A stretch of DNA of 32,965 nucleotides from JAWWPY01 sp964412845 (GTDB lineage Bacteria > Actinomycetota > Actinomycetes > Streptosporangiales > Streptosporangiaceae). Under the pieces are notes generated by a model. It had not been told where the DNA came from. It was given only the letters and a program-made list of their open reading frames with translations, and made no database searches. Both the position numbers and the translations under genes were made by a program. The stretch is taken from assembly GCA_964412845.1 (NCBI GenBank), contig CAYPQM010000074.1:1-32965 (forward strand), given 5' to 3'. Each line of letters begins with the position of its first letter. Positions within the stretch are counted from its first letter, which is position 1. This document shows positions 15,058 through 22,579 of this stretch, one piece after another.

Positions 15058-18000
15058 TTGGGAATCACGCCGGATAACCCTGCGGATGCCTATCTCATGG
15101 TCGTCAACCACGAGGGCCAGCATTCGATGTGGCCGGCCGCGCGGCCGGTTCCGGCGGGCTGGTTGCAGCGAGGGCCGGCCATGCCGAAGAAAGCCTGCCT
15201 GGCTGCCATTACGGCCGCGTGGCCGGACATCACGCCCGCAAGTGCCCGGGACGCCGGCCGGGCTGGTGCGCGGCGAGGTGCCGGGGCAGCAGGCATCAGC
15301 CCGCCGCCCCGGGCCGGTCACGATGTGCGGTACGTGCCGGACATGTTCGATGAGCAGGCCTCCCGTCAGCCGGACGCCGCCGCCATCGTGTCCGCCGCCG
15401 GGGACCTGACCTACCGTCAGCTTCGCGGGTTGGCGAATCAGCTCGCGCACCATCTGCAGGGCCTCGGCGTGCGGCAGGAGACGGTGGTGGGGGTTTGCCT
15501 GGACCGTGGCAGCGACGTGATTCGCTGCCTGCTGGCCATCCTCAAGGCCGGCGGCGGCTACCTGCCGCTGGATCCATCGCTCCCCGGCAGCCGCCTCGCC
15601 CGGATGCGGGAAGAAGCAGGCGCCAGGCTGGTGCTGACGCACAGCAGGCACGCGGCATTGTTCGCGGGAAGCGACGCGACGCTCGTCCGGCTCGACGAGA
15701 TGGCACCCGAGATAGCGTCCGGTCCAGTCACGGCCCCGGCGGTCAGCCTGCGGGCCGCGAACCTGGCCTACGCCATCTGGACATCGGGTTCGACCGGCCA
15801 GCCCAAGGCAGTCGCCGTCAGTCATGGTTCGCTGGGCGGCCTCTGCGCGGAAGTAATCCGCGACTACGCGCTCACCCCGGCCGACCGGGTCCTGCAACTG
15901 GCCTCCCTCGGCTTCGACACGTCACTGGAGCAGATACTCGCCACCCTGCTAAGCGGGGCGGCCCTGATGGTGCCCGAGGCCGGCCCCGTTGCCCCGACCG
16001 ACCTGATCCGCTACCTGGCCGAGCTTCGGGTCAGTGTCGCCGACCTGACCCCCGCCTACTGGCATCAGATCCTCGCCGCGGCGGCCGCGGCCGACCGGCC
16101 ACTGGGATCTCTCCGGCTGATGATCACCGGTGGCGATCAGGCGAACCCGGCGGACTGCCGTGCTGTGCTCCGCAGCGCACCTGGAGCCAGGCTGGTCAAC
16201 GCGTACGGCCTCACCGAGACCACCATCACCTCGGCCCTTTTCGAAGTCACCGAAGAGGGCCTGCCGGCGCATCCGGGCGGAAGAGTACCGGTCGGCAGGC
16301 CGCTGGCGGACACGCAGATCCTCGTCCTGGATGCGGACCTGAATACGCTGCCCGCCGGGATGGTCGGCGAGATCTACATCGCGGGCCGCGGCCTCGCGCG
16401 CGGCTACCTGGGCCGGCCAGGGCTGACGGCCGAGTTGTTCCTGCCGAATCCGTTCGCCGCGGTCCCCGGCGGGAGGATGTACCGGACTGGTGACCTGGGA
16501 CGCTGGGGGGCGGACCGCAACCTTGAGGTCATCGGACGGGTGGACCGCCAGATCAAGGTCCGCGGCTTCCGGGTCGAGCCCGCCGAGATCGAGAGCGTCC
16601 TGGCCGCTCACCCTGACATCGACCAGGTGGCGGTCATCGCCCACGAGCTCGGCGGCGGCGACAAGCACATCGTCGCGTACTACACGCTGCGGGACCGCGA
16701 CGGGGCGGCGGGCGGGCCGTCAGCCGAGAGCCTGCGCCGCCTGCTGGCCGCGGGCCTGCCGACCTTCATGATCCCGGCCGTGCTTGTCGTGCTGGACCGG
16801 CTGCCGGTGCTGGCGGACGGGACTGTCGACCGGACCGCCCTGACCCGCCCTGGTGCCCCCGCGGGCGCCCGCCCGGAAGGCGCGCCGGACACCCTCCTGC
16901 AGGCGGGAATGGGCCATCTGTGGACTCAGGTGCTGAGCATCCGGCAGGTGAGCCTCGATGACGATTTCTTCCGGCTCGGCGGTAATTCCCTGCTCGCCGC
17001 CGAGATGCTGGCGCGCACCCGGGTCATGTTCGGCATCGACGCCCGCCAGGTCCGCCCGCTCACCCGCAGCCTGCTGCGTGACCCGACCCTGCGGAGTTTC
17101 ACGAACGCCACCCGGGACGCCCGGGCGGGGACCCTGGTCCCCGACGCCCCGGACTCGCGGCCTGACTTCACCCGCGAGGCCGCGCTGGATGTCCCCATCC
17201 GGCGCGATGTCGGCCTGCCCCCCAACTGGCGGCAGCCGGCCGATGTCCTGCTCACCGGGGCGACCGGGTTTTTCGGCGTGCACCTGCTCCGTGAGCTGCT
17301 GGCCACGACCACCGCTCGCGTGCACTGCCTGGTCCGGGCCGACGACCCCGGTCACGGACTGACGCGCATCGCGCGGTCGGCTGAGCGGTTCGAGCTTGGC
17401 CAGCTGGATCTCGGCCGGGTCGTCCCGCTGGCCGGCGACCTGACCCAGCCGGGCCTCGGCCTGCCGCCCGGCACCTTCGAGGAACTGGCCCGCCACGTCG
17501 ATGTCATCCACCACGCGGGTGCACTGGTGAACTTCATCTACCCGTACAGCGAGCTGCGGGCCGCCAACGTGACCGGGACGCGCGAGCTCATCCGGCTGGC
17601 CGGGCTCTACCGCGGCATACCCGTGCACTTTGTCTCCACCGCCGCCGTGCTGGCCGGCTTCGGCCGCGCGGGCGTGCGTGACGTCACCGAGGAGACACCG
17701 CTCGGGTATGCCGAGTACCTCTCGGTGGGGTACGTGGAGAGCAAGTTCATCGGGGAGGAAATGCTCAGGGCCGCGGCCCGGCGCGGGCTCCCGGTGGCCA
17801 TCTACCGGCCCCTTGACATCGTCGGCGACAGCCACAGCGGCGTCTGGAACACGTCCACCGAGATCTGCGCCATGATGCGGTTCATCACGGACACCGGCAT
17901 CGCGCCGGACGTTGACCTGCCCCTGGACTTCGCCCCGGCCGATGTGTGCGCCGCGGCGATCGGCTACATCGCCACGCATACCGCGGCGACCGGGAACACA

Positions 18001-18615
18001 TATCACCTGGCCAGCCCGAAATACGCGCTCCTCGGCTCCCTCACCGGCCGGCTAAGGAAATTCGGATTCAGCGTCAAGGAGATCCCGTACCAGGAGTGGG
18101 TGGCGGAACTCCTGCACTATGCCGCGGGGCACCCCGCCCATCCGATGACGCCATTCGTCCCGCTGTTCGTTGACCGCTCTCCGGGCTCCGATATGACGGT
18201 CGCTGAGATGTATCTCGACCATATTTTCCCGTCCTACAGCCGGGCCAATACGCAGCGAGCACTCCGGGACAGCGATATCGTCTTCCCGCCCGTGGACGGC
18301 GCCCTCCTCGACCTGCACATCACGCGCTTGATCAGCGCCGGCTTCCTGACGGATCCGCGCGCCGGTCAGCCGGCTCTGGTGCCTCCCCTGGTCCCCCGGG
18401 CCCGCCGGGCTGCTGAGTCCGGGGCGCCATCGGGCCACGAGGCACCGTATGGCAGTCAGTTATCACCGGGACTGGGCGTCGCTCGACATGTCATCGGCTC
18501 CCGGGGACAGCCCGGTCGCCTTCTGCGGCGACCTGAGCCCGGCCAGCGTGCTCGGCGCCTACACGAAGGGCATGATCCCTTTCCCGGCGCGCGACGAGTA
18601 TGCCAGGAACATTGA
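15058..18615 (+). CDS. Single-module NRPS: MbtH-adenylation-thiolation-thioester reductase
   Basis: Non-ribosomal peptide synthetase of 1185 residues. Order: MbtH-like domain (about 6-62; VNHEGQHSMWP, VPAGW, AWPDITP), adenylation (about 90-600), thiolation (LGGNSLL, phosphopantetheine Ser644), and a C-terminal NAD(P)H reductase (from about 727; GATGFFG, Ser860, Tyr892-x3-Lys896). No condensation, epimerisation or thioesterase domain is present, so the product should leave as an aldehyde or alcohol. Pocket residues aligned to PheA read D287 T288 E291 D329 I356 G358 A382 I390 T391; the E/D pair resembles signatures for basic amino acids (Arg/Lys). The A10 lysine is Thr589 (DGTVDR). TTG 15058 with AGGAG 7 nt upstream gives a normal MbtH start; ATG 15022 lacks a ribosome site. 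The last about 55 codons overlap the Aat gene and include a rare TTA. Confidence 0.9.
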   Translation: MGITPDNPADAYLMVVNHEGQHSMWPAARPVPAGWLQRGPAMPKKACLAAITAAWPDITPASARDAGRAGARRGAGAAGISPPPRAGHDVRYVPDMFDEQASRQPDAAAIVSAAGDLTYRQLRGLANQLAHHLQGLGVRQETVVGVCLDRGSDVIRCLLAILKAGGGYLPLDPSLPGSRLARMREEAGARLVLTHSRHAALFAGSDATLVRLDEMAPEIASGPVTAPAVSLRAANLAYAIWTSGSTGQPKAVAVSHGSLGGLCAEVIRDYALTPADRVLQLASLGFDTSLEQILATLLSGAALMVPEAGPVAPTDLIRYLAELRVSVADLTPAYWHQILAAAAAADRPLGSLRLMITGGDQANPADCRAVLRSAPGARLVNAYGLTETTITSALFEVTEEGLPAHPGGRVPVGRPLADTQILVLDADLNTLPAGMVGEIYIAGRGLARGYLGRPGLTAELFLPNPFAAVPGGRMYRTGDLGRWGADRNLEVIGRVDRQIKVRGFRVEPAEIESVLAAHPDIDQVAVIAHELGGGDKHIVAYYTLRDRDGAAGGPSAESLRRLLAAGLPTFMIPAVLVVLDRLPVLADGTVDRTALTRPGAPAGARPEGAPDTLLQAGMGHLWTQVLSIRQVSLDDDFFRLGGNSLLAAEMLARTRVMFGIDARQVRPLTRSLLRDPTLRSFTNATRDARAGTLVPDAPDSRPDFTREAALDVPIRRDVGLPPNWRQPADVLLTGATGFFGVHLLRELLATTTARVHCLVRADDPGHGLTRIARSAERFELGQLDLGRVVPLAGDLTQPGLGLPPGTFEELARHVDVIHHAGALVNFIYPYSELRAANVTGTRELIRLAGLYRGIPVHFVSTAAVLAGFGRAGVRDVTEETPLGYAEYLSVGYVESKFIGEEMLRAAARRGLPVAIYRPLDIVGDSHSGVWNTSTEICAMMRFITDTGIAPDVDLPLDFAPADVCAAAIGYIATHTAATGNTYHLASPKYALLGSLTGRLRKFGFSVKEIPYQEWVAELLHYAAGHPAHPMTPFVPLFVDRSPGSDMTVAEMYLDHIFPSYSRANTQRALRDSDIVFPPVDGALLDLHITRLISAGFLTDPRAGQPALVPPLVPRARRAAESGAPSGHEAPYGSQLSPGLGVARHVIGSRGQPGRLLRRPEPGQRARRLHEGHDPFPGARRVCQEH

Positions 18616-19237
18616 CGAGTTCCGGTACGAGGATAAAGTCGCCGAGGGCGTGATCGCCATGGTCGGCAGCGACCGGGGCGATCCGTACAGCGTGGCCTGG
18701 TGGTCGCCTGACCCGCGGCTGGTCATGAATGTCAAAAGCGTCCATATCGGGCGTAATGTCCGCAAACGGCTGCGCCGGGAGCCGGGCTGGACGACCACTG
18801 CCGATCAGGCGTTTCAGCGCGTGGCGCAGGAATGCCAGGGCGGCCACGAGCCGCGCTGGCTGACCGACACGCTGCTCGGCAGCCTGATTGACCTGCACCA
18901 GATGGGATGGGCGCACAGCATCGAGGTATGGGAGGGCGCTGAGCTCGTGGGCGGCGCGTTCGGCATCGGAATCGGCGCCGCGTTCAGCGGGGATTCAATG
19001 TTCAACCGCCGCCCCGATGCCGCGCGAGTGGCGGTCGCCGACCTGGCCGCCCGGCTCGCCGAGGCCGGCGGCGCGGTGATCGACGCTCAGTGGGACAGCC
19101 CCTTCCTGCGGTCGATCGGCGCGGAACTGGTACCGCGCGAGGATTACCTCACGCTGCTGGCGGCTGGCCCGGCGCAGCGGCTGGCGCTGCCGCAGCAGTC
19201 ACTGCCCGCCCGGCGGCTCATCGGGGCGATGCCCTGA
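18449..19237 (+). CDS. Leucyl/phenylalanyl-tRNA-protein transferase homologue (divergent Aat)
   Basis: A 262-residue member of the Aat (L/F transferase) family, which moves Leu or Phe from aminoacyl-tRNA to an alpha-amine, classically N-terminal Arg or Lys. Family blocks: FCGDLSPASVLGAYTKGMIPF (22-45), WWSPDPRLVM (84-93), HSIEVWEGAELVGGAFG (156-172), GDSMFN (181-186). Against recalled E. coli Aat, Trp111 and Gln188 are kept (Trp137, Gln214), but catalytic Glu156 is Asp182 and Trp49 is Phe45. About 25-30 extra residues lie at 47-80. ATG 18449 follows GAGG; ATG 18488 is an alternative. It overlaps the NRPS end by 167 bp in the +1 frame, so the two are surely co-transcribed. A biosynthetic role, acylating the NRPS-bound amino acid, is inferred; an N-degron role is the alternative. 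Confidence 0.88.
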   Translation: MAVSYHRDWASLDMSSAPGDSPVAFCGDLSPASVLGAYTKGMIPFPARDEYARNIDEFRYEDKVAEGVIAMVGSDRGDPYSVAWWSPDPRLVMNVKSVHIGRNVRKRLRREPGWTTTADQAFQRVAQECQGGHEPRWLTDTLLGSLIDLHQMGWAHSIEVWEGAELVGGAFGIGIGAAFSGDSMFNRRPDAARVAVADLAARLAEAGGAVIDAQWDSPFLRSIGAELVPREDYLTLLAAGPAQRLALPQQSLPARRLIGAMP

Positions 19238-19255
19238 TCCTGGCTGCTGCGCCCG

Positions 19256-19294
19256 GGCCGCGGCGTCGTCCGCAGCACGGTGCTGCCCGCGGCC
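19256..19294. terminator. Hairpin between convergent genes
   Basis: Two nested stems: outer GGCCGCGG (19256-19263) with CCGCGGCC (19287-19294), inner GCAGCA (19272-19277) with TGCTGC (19281-19286). Placed between the Aat stop (19237) and the stop of the opposing amidohydrolase (19304), so it can end both transcripts. No U tract. Confidence 0.5.
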
Positions 19295-19303
19295 GACCCC
19301 GGG

Positions 19304-20152
19304 CTACCGGCCCAGCAGGCGCTGGGCGTTCCCGCCGATAAGCGCCTCAAGGACCTGGTCACGCAGGCCGCCGGCCCGCCACTCGGCCAGCGCCCGGTCC
19401 ATCGGGAAGACCGGCCAGTCGGTGCCGTGCAGGACCTGCCGGCCGAGCAGGCTGTTCATGAACCGGAACATGACCTCCCAGCCGGTGTTCGCCTCGCACA
19501 CGTACCGGGGTGCCAGGCCGCCGAACTCGGCGTAGACGCTCGGGTGCTTGCGGAGCACCGCCACCATCTCGGGCACCCACGGCCACCCCGCGTGGCAGGC
19601 GACGAGCACCAGGCCCGGGAAGTCGCAGGCGACCTGATCGAGCTGGATCGGCTGGTCGTTGCGGATCGGGAAGGTCACCGTGTAGTTGATGCCGGTGTGC
19701 AGGCCGACCTGGAGGCCGAGTTCGCCCGCCTTGGCGTAGACCGGATAGAGCAGCCGGTCGTCGATCGGGATCCCGAAGAACGACGGCTGCAGGCTCAGCC
19801 CGGCCAGGCCCAGGTCGGCGACGCGTTGCACCTGGGCCAGCGCCCGGGGAATCTTCAACGGGCTCATCGTGATCGTCCCGTATCCGGAGAACCGGTCCGG
19901 GTGATCCGTGACGACCTTCGCGACCGCCTCGTTCAGCGCGTCGGCGACGTCGCCGTATTCGTATTCCGCGTGCACCACCGCGTGCCCGGTGCCGCTGGCA
20001 TCCATGTCCGCGATCAGCTCAGCGAGGCTGCGGTGCCGGTTCGCCGACAGGTCGAGCACCCGGTCGTACTGGGCCAGGTAGTCATCGGGCAGATCTTCCG
20101 ACGGACGCAGCTCCAGCGGGAGCCGGACCCTGAAATCGATCACCTCTGACAT
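19304..20152 (-). CDS. Amidohydrolase-2 (ACMSD-like) family protein with altered metal site
   Basis: A 282-residue TIM-barrel protein of the amidohydrolase_2 family, whose members hydrolyse or decarboxylate small carboxylic compounds. Conserved parts: GLHTGINY, VACHAGWPWVPEM, and LHGTDWPVFP with the barrel-end Asp, then IGGNAQRLLG. The N-terminal HxH that normally binds metal reads Arg8-x-Arg10 (IDFRVRLP), and the usual HP after the third strand is QPSFFG, so metal binding is doubtful. Start ATG 20152 has AAAGGAGG 5 nt upstream; the open frame to 20305 is not needed. It is 94 bp downstream of the ligase gene and probably the last gene of the APC-led operon. A second amidohydrolase with intact HxH lies at 26261-27163. 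Confidence 0.85.
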   Translation of the reverse strand: MSEVIDFRVRLPLELRPSEDLPDDYLAQYDRVLDLSANRHRSLAELIADMDASGTGHAVVHAEYEYGDVADALNEAVAKVVTDHPDRFSGYGTITMSPLKIPRALAQVQRVADLGLAGLSLQPSFFGIPIDDRLLYPVYAKAGELGLQVGLHTGINYTVTFPIRNDQPIQLDQVACDFPGLVLVACHAGWPWVPEMVAVLRKHPSVYAEFGGLAPRYVCEANTGWEVMFRFMNSLLGRQVLHGTDWPVFPMDRALAEWRAGGLRDQVLEALIGGNAQRLLGR

Positions 20153-20246
20153 GGGGCCTCCTTTGTCGCGGCCATGAACTGCCACCCTGCGGTCCGCGTC
20201 ACGGGGCGCGGATGCCCCGGCCAGCCCGGTCCCGGCCAGCCCGTCC

Positions 20247-21812
20247 CTACCAGCCCAGTGCGTCCGCCCGGTCCCAGACCTGTGGCTGGTCACGGGAACG
20301 GTCAAGGTTCTCCTTCTTCACCCGCATGGACGGGGTCCGGTCGAAATCATCGGTGCGGTATTCGAGGAAACGCGGGATCTTGTACCGGGCCAGCCTGGCT
20401 TCGCTGAAGGCGATCAGCTCGGCGGGCGGCACGGACTCGGCGGTCCGGCCGGCCGCCAGCAGCACGTGCACCTTGACTTCCTCGCCGAGCAGGCTGTCCG
20501 GCGTCGGCACCGCGGCGACCTCCAGCACCCCCGGGTGCGAGCGCAGGACGGTCTCGACTTCCGCAGCGGCGATGTTCTCCCCGGCCCGCCGGATGATGTC
20601 CTTCATCCGGCCCTGGAAGTACAGGAATCCGTCGCTGCGGCGGCGGCCGAGGTCGCCGGTGTGCAGCCAGCCGCCGCGGTAGGTCTCCTCGGTGGCATCG
20701 GGCCGGTTCAGGTAGCCACGCATCAGGCCCGGCGCCCGCACCACGATCTCGCCGATCACGTCGTCCGGAGTCTCGGCACCGGCGGAGTCGACGACCCGGA
20801 CATCCGCGCCCGGGCACGGCCGCCCGATCGACCCGGATCCGATCATCTCGGTGGCGGACTCGATCGGCATGCAGACGATGAGGCCGGTCTCGGTGAGGCC
20901 GTACGCTTCCACCCACGGCGCACCCCAGCGGGTCACCAAGTCCTGGTGCAGCGGCCCCGGGATCCCGACCTGGATCGCCAGCCGGACCTGATGGTCGCTG
21001 TCGCTGTCGCTGGCCGGCGCCTTGAGCAGCAGGCTCGCGGTGGACGCGATGCCGAACAGCACCGTGACGTCGTGCTCGCGCACCACCCGCCAGTAGCGCG
21101 ACACGCTGAACCGGCGCATGACGACGAGCGAAGTGCCCGCCCGCAGCGCCACCAGCAGCAGCCATGGGGGGTCGTTGTAGAAGAACTGGAGGCAGCACAG
21201 CATCCGGTCGGCAGCCGTGATGCCGTAGAGGTCGATCACCAGGTCGGCGAAGCGCAGCCAGTAGTCGTGCCCGACCATGCAGCCTTTCGGCGGCCCGGTG
21301 GTGCCCGAGGTGTAGTAGATGTTGGTGGCGTCGCCGCCCGCCTCGGCCGGGCGAGAGCCGGACAGCATCCCGGTGAAGGCGGCCAGGCCGCCCGGCTCAT
21401 CGTCACCCGCGACGAGGATCTCCTGCAGCGCGGGACACGATGGCCGCAGCTCACGCAGCAGCGCCTCGTGCTCCGGCCCGACCACCGCGATCCGGGCCGC
21501 CGAGTCCCGCAGGATGTGCCCGGCGTCGTGGCTGCGGGCCGCGGGGTTCAGCGAGACGAGCACGGCCCGGCAGGCCACAGCCGCCAGCCAGGCGATCATG
21601 AACTCGGCGCGGTTCGCCATCATCACGGCGATCCGGTCGCCGGGCTGCACCCGCGGCTGGAGGTACCCGGCGAGCGACTCGACCTCAGCCCACAGCCTGC
21701 CCCGGCTGACGACGACGCCGTCTTCGAAGATGAGCGCGGGCCGCTCCGGGTCATCCCGGCACGCGGCGCGGACCAGGTCGAGCAGGTCACCAGGAGCGGC
21801 CGCAGCCGTCAC
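20247..21812 (-). CDS. AMP-dependent acyl-CoA synthetase/ligase
   Basis: A 521-residue ANL-superfamily ligase that activates a carboxylic acid through an acyl-AMP to its CoA thioester. Core motifs: YYTSGTTGPPKG (phosphate loop, about residue 170), AYGLTETG, WLHTGDLGRR, RMKDIIRRAGENI (hinge), and the catalytic C-terminal Lys in RTPSMRVKKENL. Nearest to CaiC or medium-chain/aryl ligases by pattern; the substrate is not clear. A Ser/Asp repeat (SDSDSD) sits in a loop at about 272. GTG 21812 gives a GTGA overlap with the lactonase stop and has GGGGAG 8 nt upstream, so it was preferred to GTG 21821. Likely supplies the enoyl-CoA hydratase of the same operon. Confidence 0.9.
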   Translation of the reverse strand: MTAAAAPGDLLDLVRAACRDDPERPALIFEDGVVVSRGRLWAEVESLAGYLQPRVQPGDRIAVMMANRAEFMIAWLAAVACRAVLVSLNPAARSHDAGHILRDSAARIAVVGPEHEALLRELRPSCPALQEILVAGDDEPGGLAAFTGMLSGSRPAEAGGDATNIYYTSGTTGPPKGCMVGHDYWLRFADLVIDLYGITAADRMLCCLQFFYNDPPWLLLVALRAGTSLVVMRRFSVSRYWRVVREHDVTVLFGIASTASLLLKAPASDSDSDHQVRLAIQVGIPGPLHQDLVTRWGAPWVEAYGLTETGLIVCMPIESATEMIGSGSIGRPCPGADVRVVDSAGAETPDDVIGEIVVRAPGLMRGYLNRPDATEETYRGGWLHTGDLGRRRSDGFLYFQGRMKDIIRRAGENIAAAEVETVLRSHPGVLEVAAVPTPDSLLGEEVKVHVLLAAGRTAESVPPAELIAFSEARLARYKIPRFLEYRTDDFDRTPSMRVKKENLDRSRDQPQVWDRADALGW

Positions 21813-22579
21813 TCGTACCACTCCCCTGGGGCAAGCTTGATCGTCTCCTCCCAGTGGATGTCGTGGGTGACGATCAGCTTCGCGTCATGCCGGCGCTGCA
21901 TCTCCTCGATGAGTTCCCAGCTCTCGATCAGCGCGTCCGGGCTCCACAGCAGCCCGGGCAGGCAGCGGGCCGCCATCTTCTCCTTGTCGTACACCGCGTC
22001 GCCGGTCAGGATGTACGCCTGGTTGTCCAGCCGGACCAGCAGCGACTGGTGGCCGGGCGTATGGCCCGGCGTGGGGAAGATGACCAGCCGGCCGTCATTG
22101 AAGATGTCGTGCTCGCCGCGCAACTGCTTCCAGTTCCGGACGGCGTCGAAGTCCTGGCGGACGTAGACGTCGCGCTGGTACACCGGTGGCCAGTACGCGA
22201 AGGCAAGTTCCTCCTTCTGCACGTAGACAGTCGCCTCGGTGAGGAATTCGAGGCCACCCGCGTGGTCGTAGTGCAGGTGGGACTGGACGGCGTGGCCAAT
22301 GCCCTCGGCCTCGACACCCAGCGTGTGCAGCCGGGAGACCACGTCGTCGCCGGGCGCCATCACGATGTCATAGAGATCCGCGGCGTCGCCGAGGCGGCTG
22401 CGCGGATCGGCGATGAACGCGGGATGGGCGCCGTTGTCGAACAGCACGTCTCCCTCGGGGTGCCGGATCAGGTAGAAAAAGTACGGCGGGTGGATCATGG
22501 ACCCGCAATTGGCGTCGAACGGGTCGAACACCGAGCGCAGCGTCTTCTCACCACCGCAGTGGAAGGCGTACATCTTCAT
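21809..22579 (-). CDS. Metallo-beta-lactamase-fold hydrolase (AHL lactonase-like)
   Basis: A 256-residue MBL-fold protein resembling N-acyl-homoserine lactonases of the AttM/AiiA group. The dinuclear metal site is complete: His101-x-His103-x-Asp105-His106 (SHLHYDHAGG), His173 (PTPGHTPGH), Asp194 (LTGDAVYD) and a C-terminal His in IVTHDIHW. The N-terminal region YFFYLIRHPEGDVLFDNGAHP is typical of this group. ATG 22579 overlaps the hydratase stop (ATGA). In this operon it may open a lactone or hydrolyse an ester during catabolism rather than quench quorum signals. No signal peptide. Confidence 0.88.
   Translation of the reverse strand: MKMYAFHCGGEKTLRSVFDPFDANCGSMIHPPYFFYLIRHPEGDVLFDNGAHPAFIADPRSRLGDAADLYDIVMAPGDDVVSRLHTLGVEAEGIGHAVQSHLHYDHAGGLEFLTEATVYVQKEELAFAYWPPVYQRDVYVRQDFDAVRNWKQLRGEHDIFNDGRLVIFPTPGHTPGHQSLLVRLDNQAYILTGDAVYDKEKMAARCLPGLLWSPDALIESWELIEEMQRRHDAKLIVTHDIHWEETIKLAPGEWYE

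Noticed and set aside
14862..15077. 71-codon ORF just before the NRPS
   Set aside because: No coding bias, no good ribosome site, overlaps the NRPS start, no recognisable family.
18440..18615. Simple sequencing frameshift joining NRPS and Aat into one protein
   Set aside because: The Aat gene has its own ATG with GAGG upstream and a complete N-terminus, so a separate gene is the simpler reading; a fusion is kept only as a possibility.
20466..22166. 566-codon plus-strand ORF
   Set aside because: Antisense to the acyl-CoA ligase and lactonase genes, which have complete family motifs.
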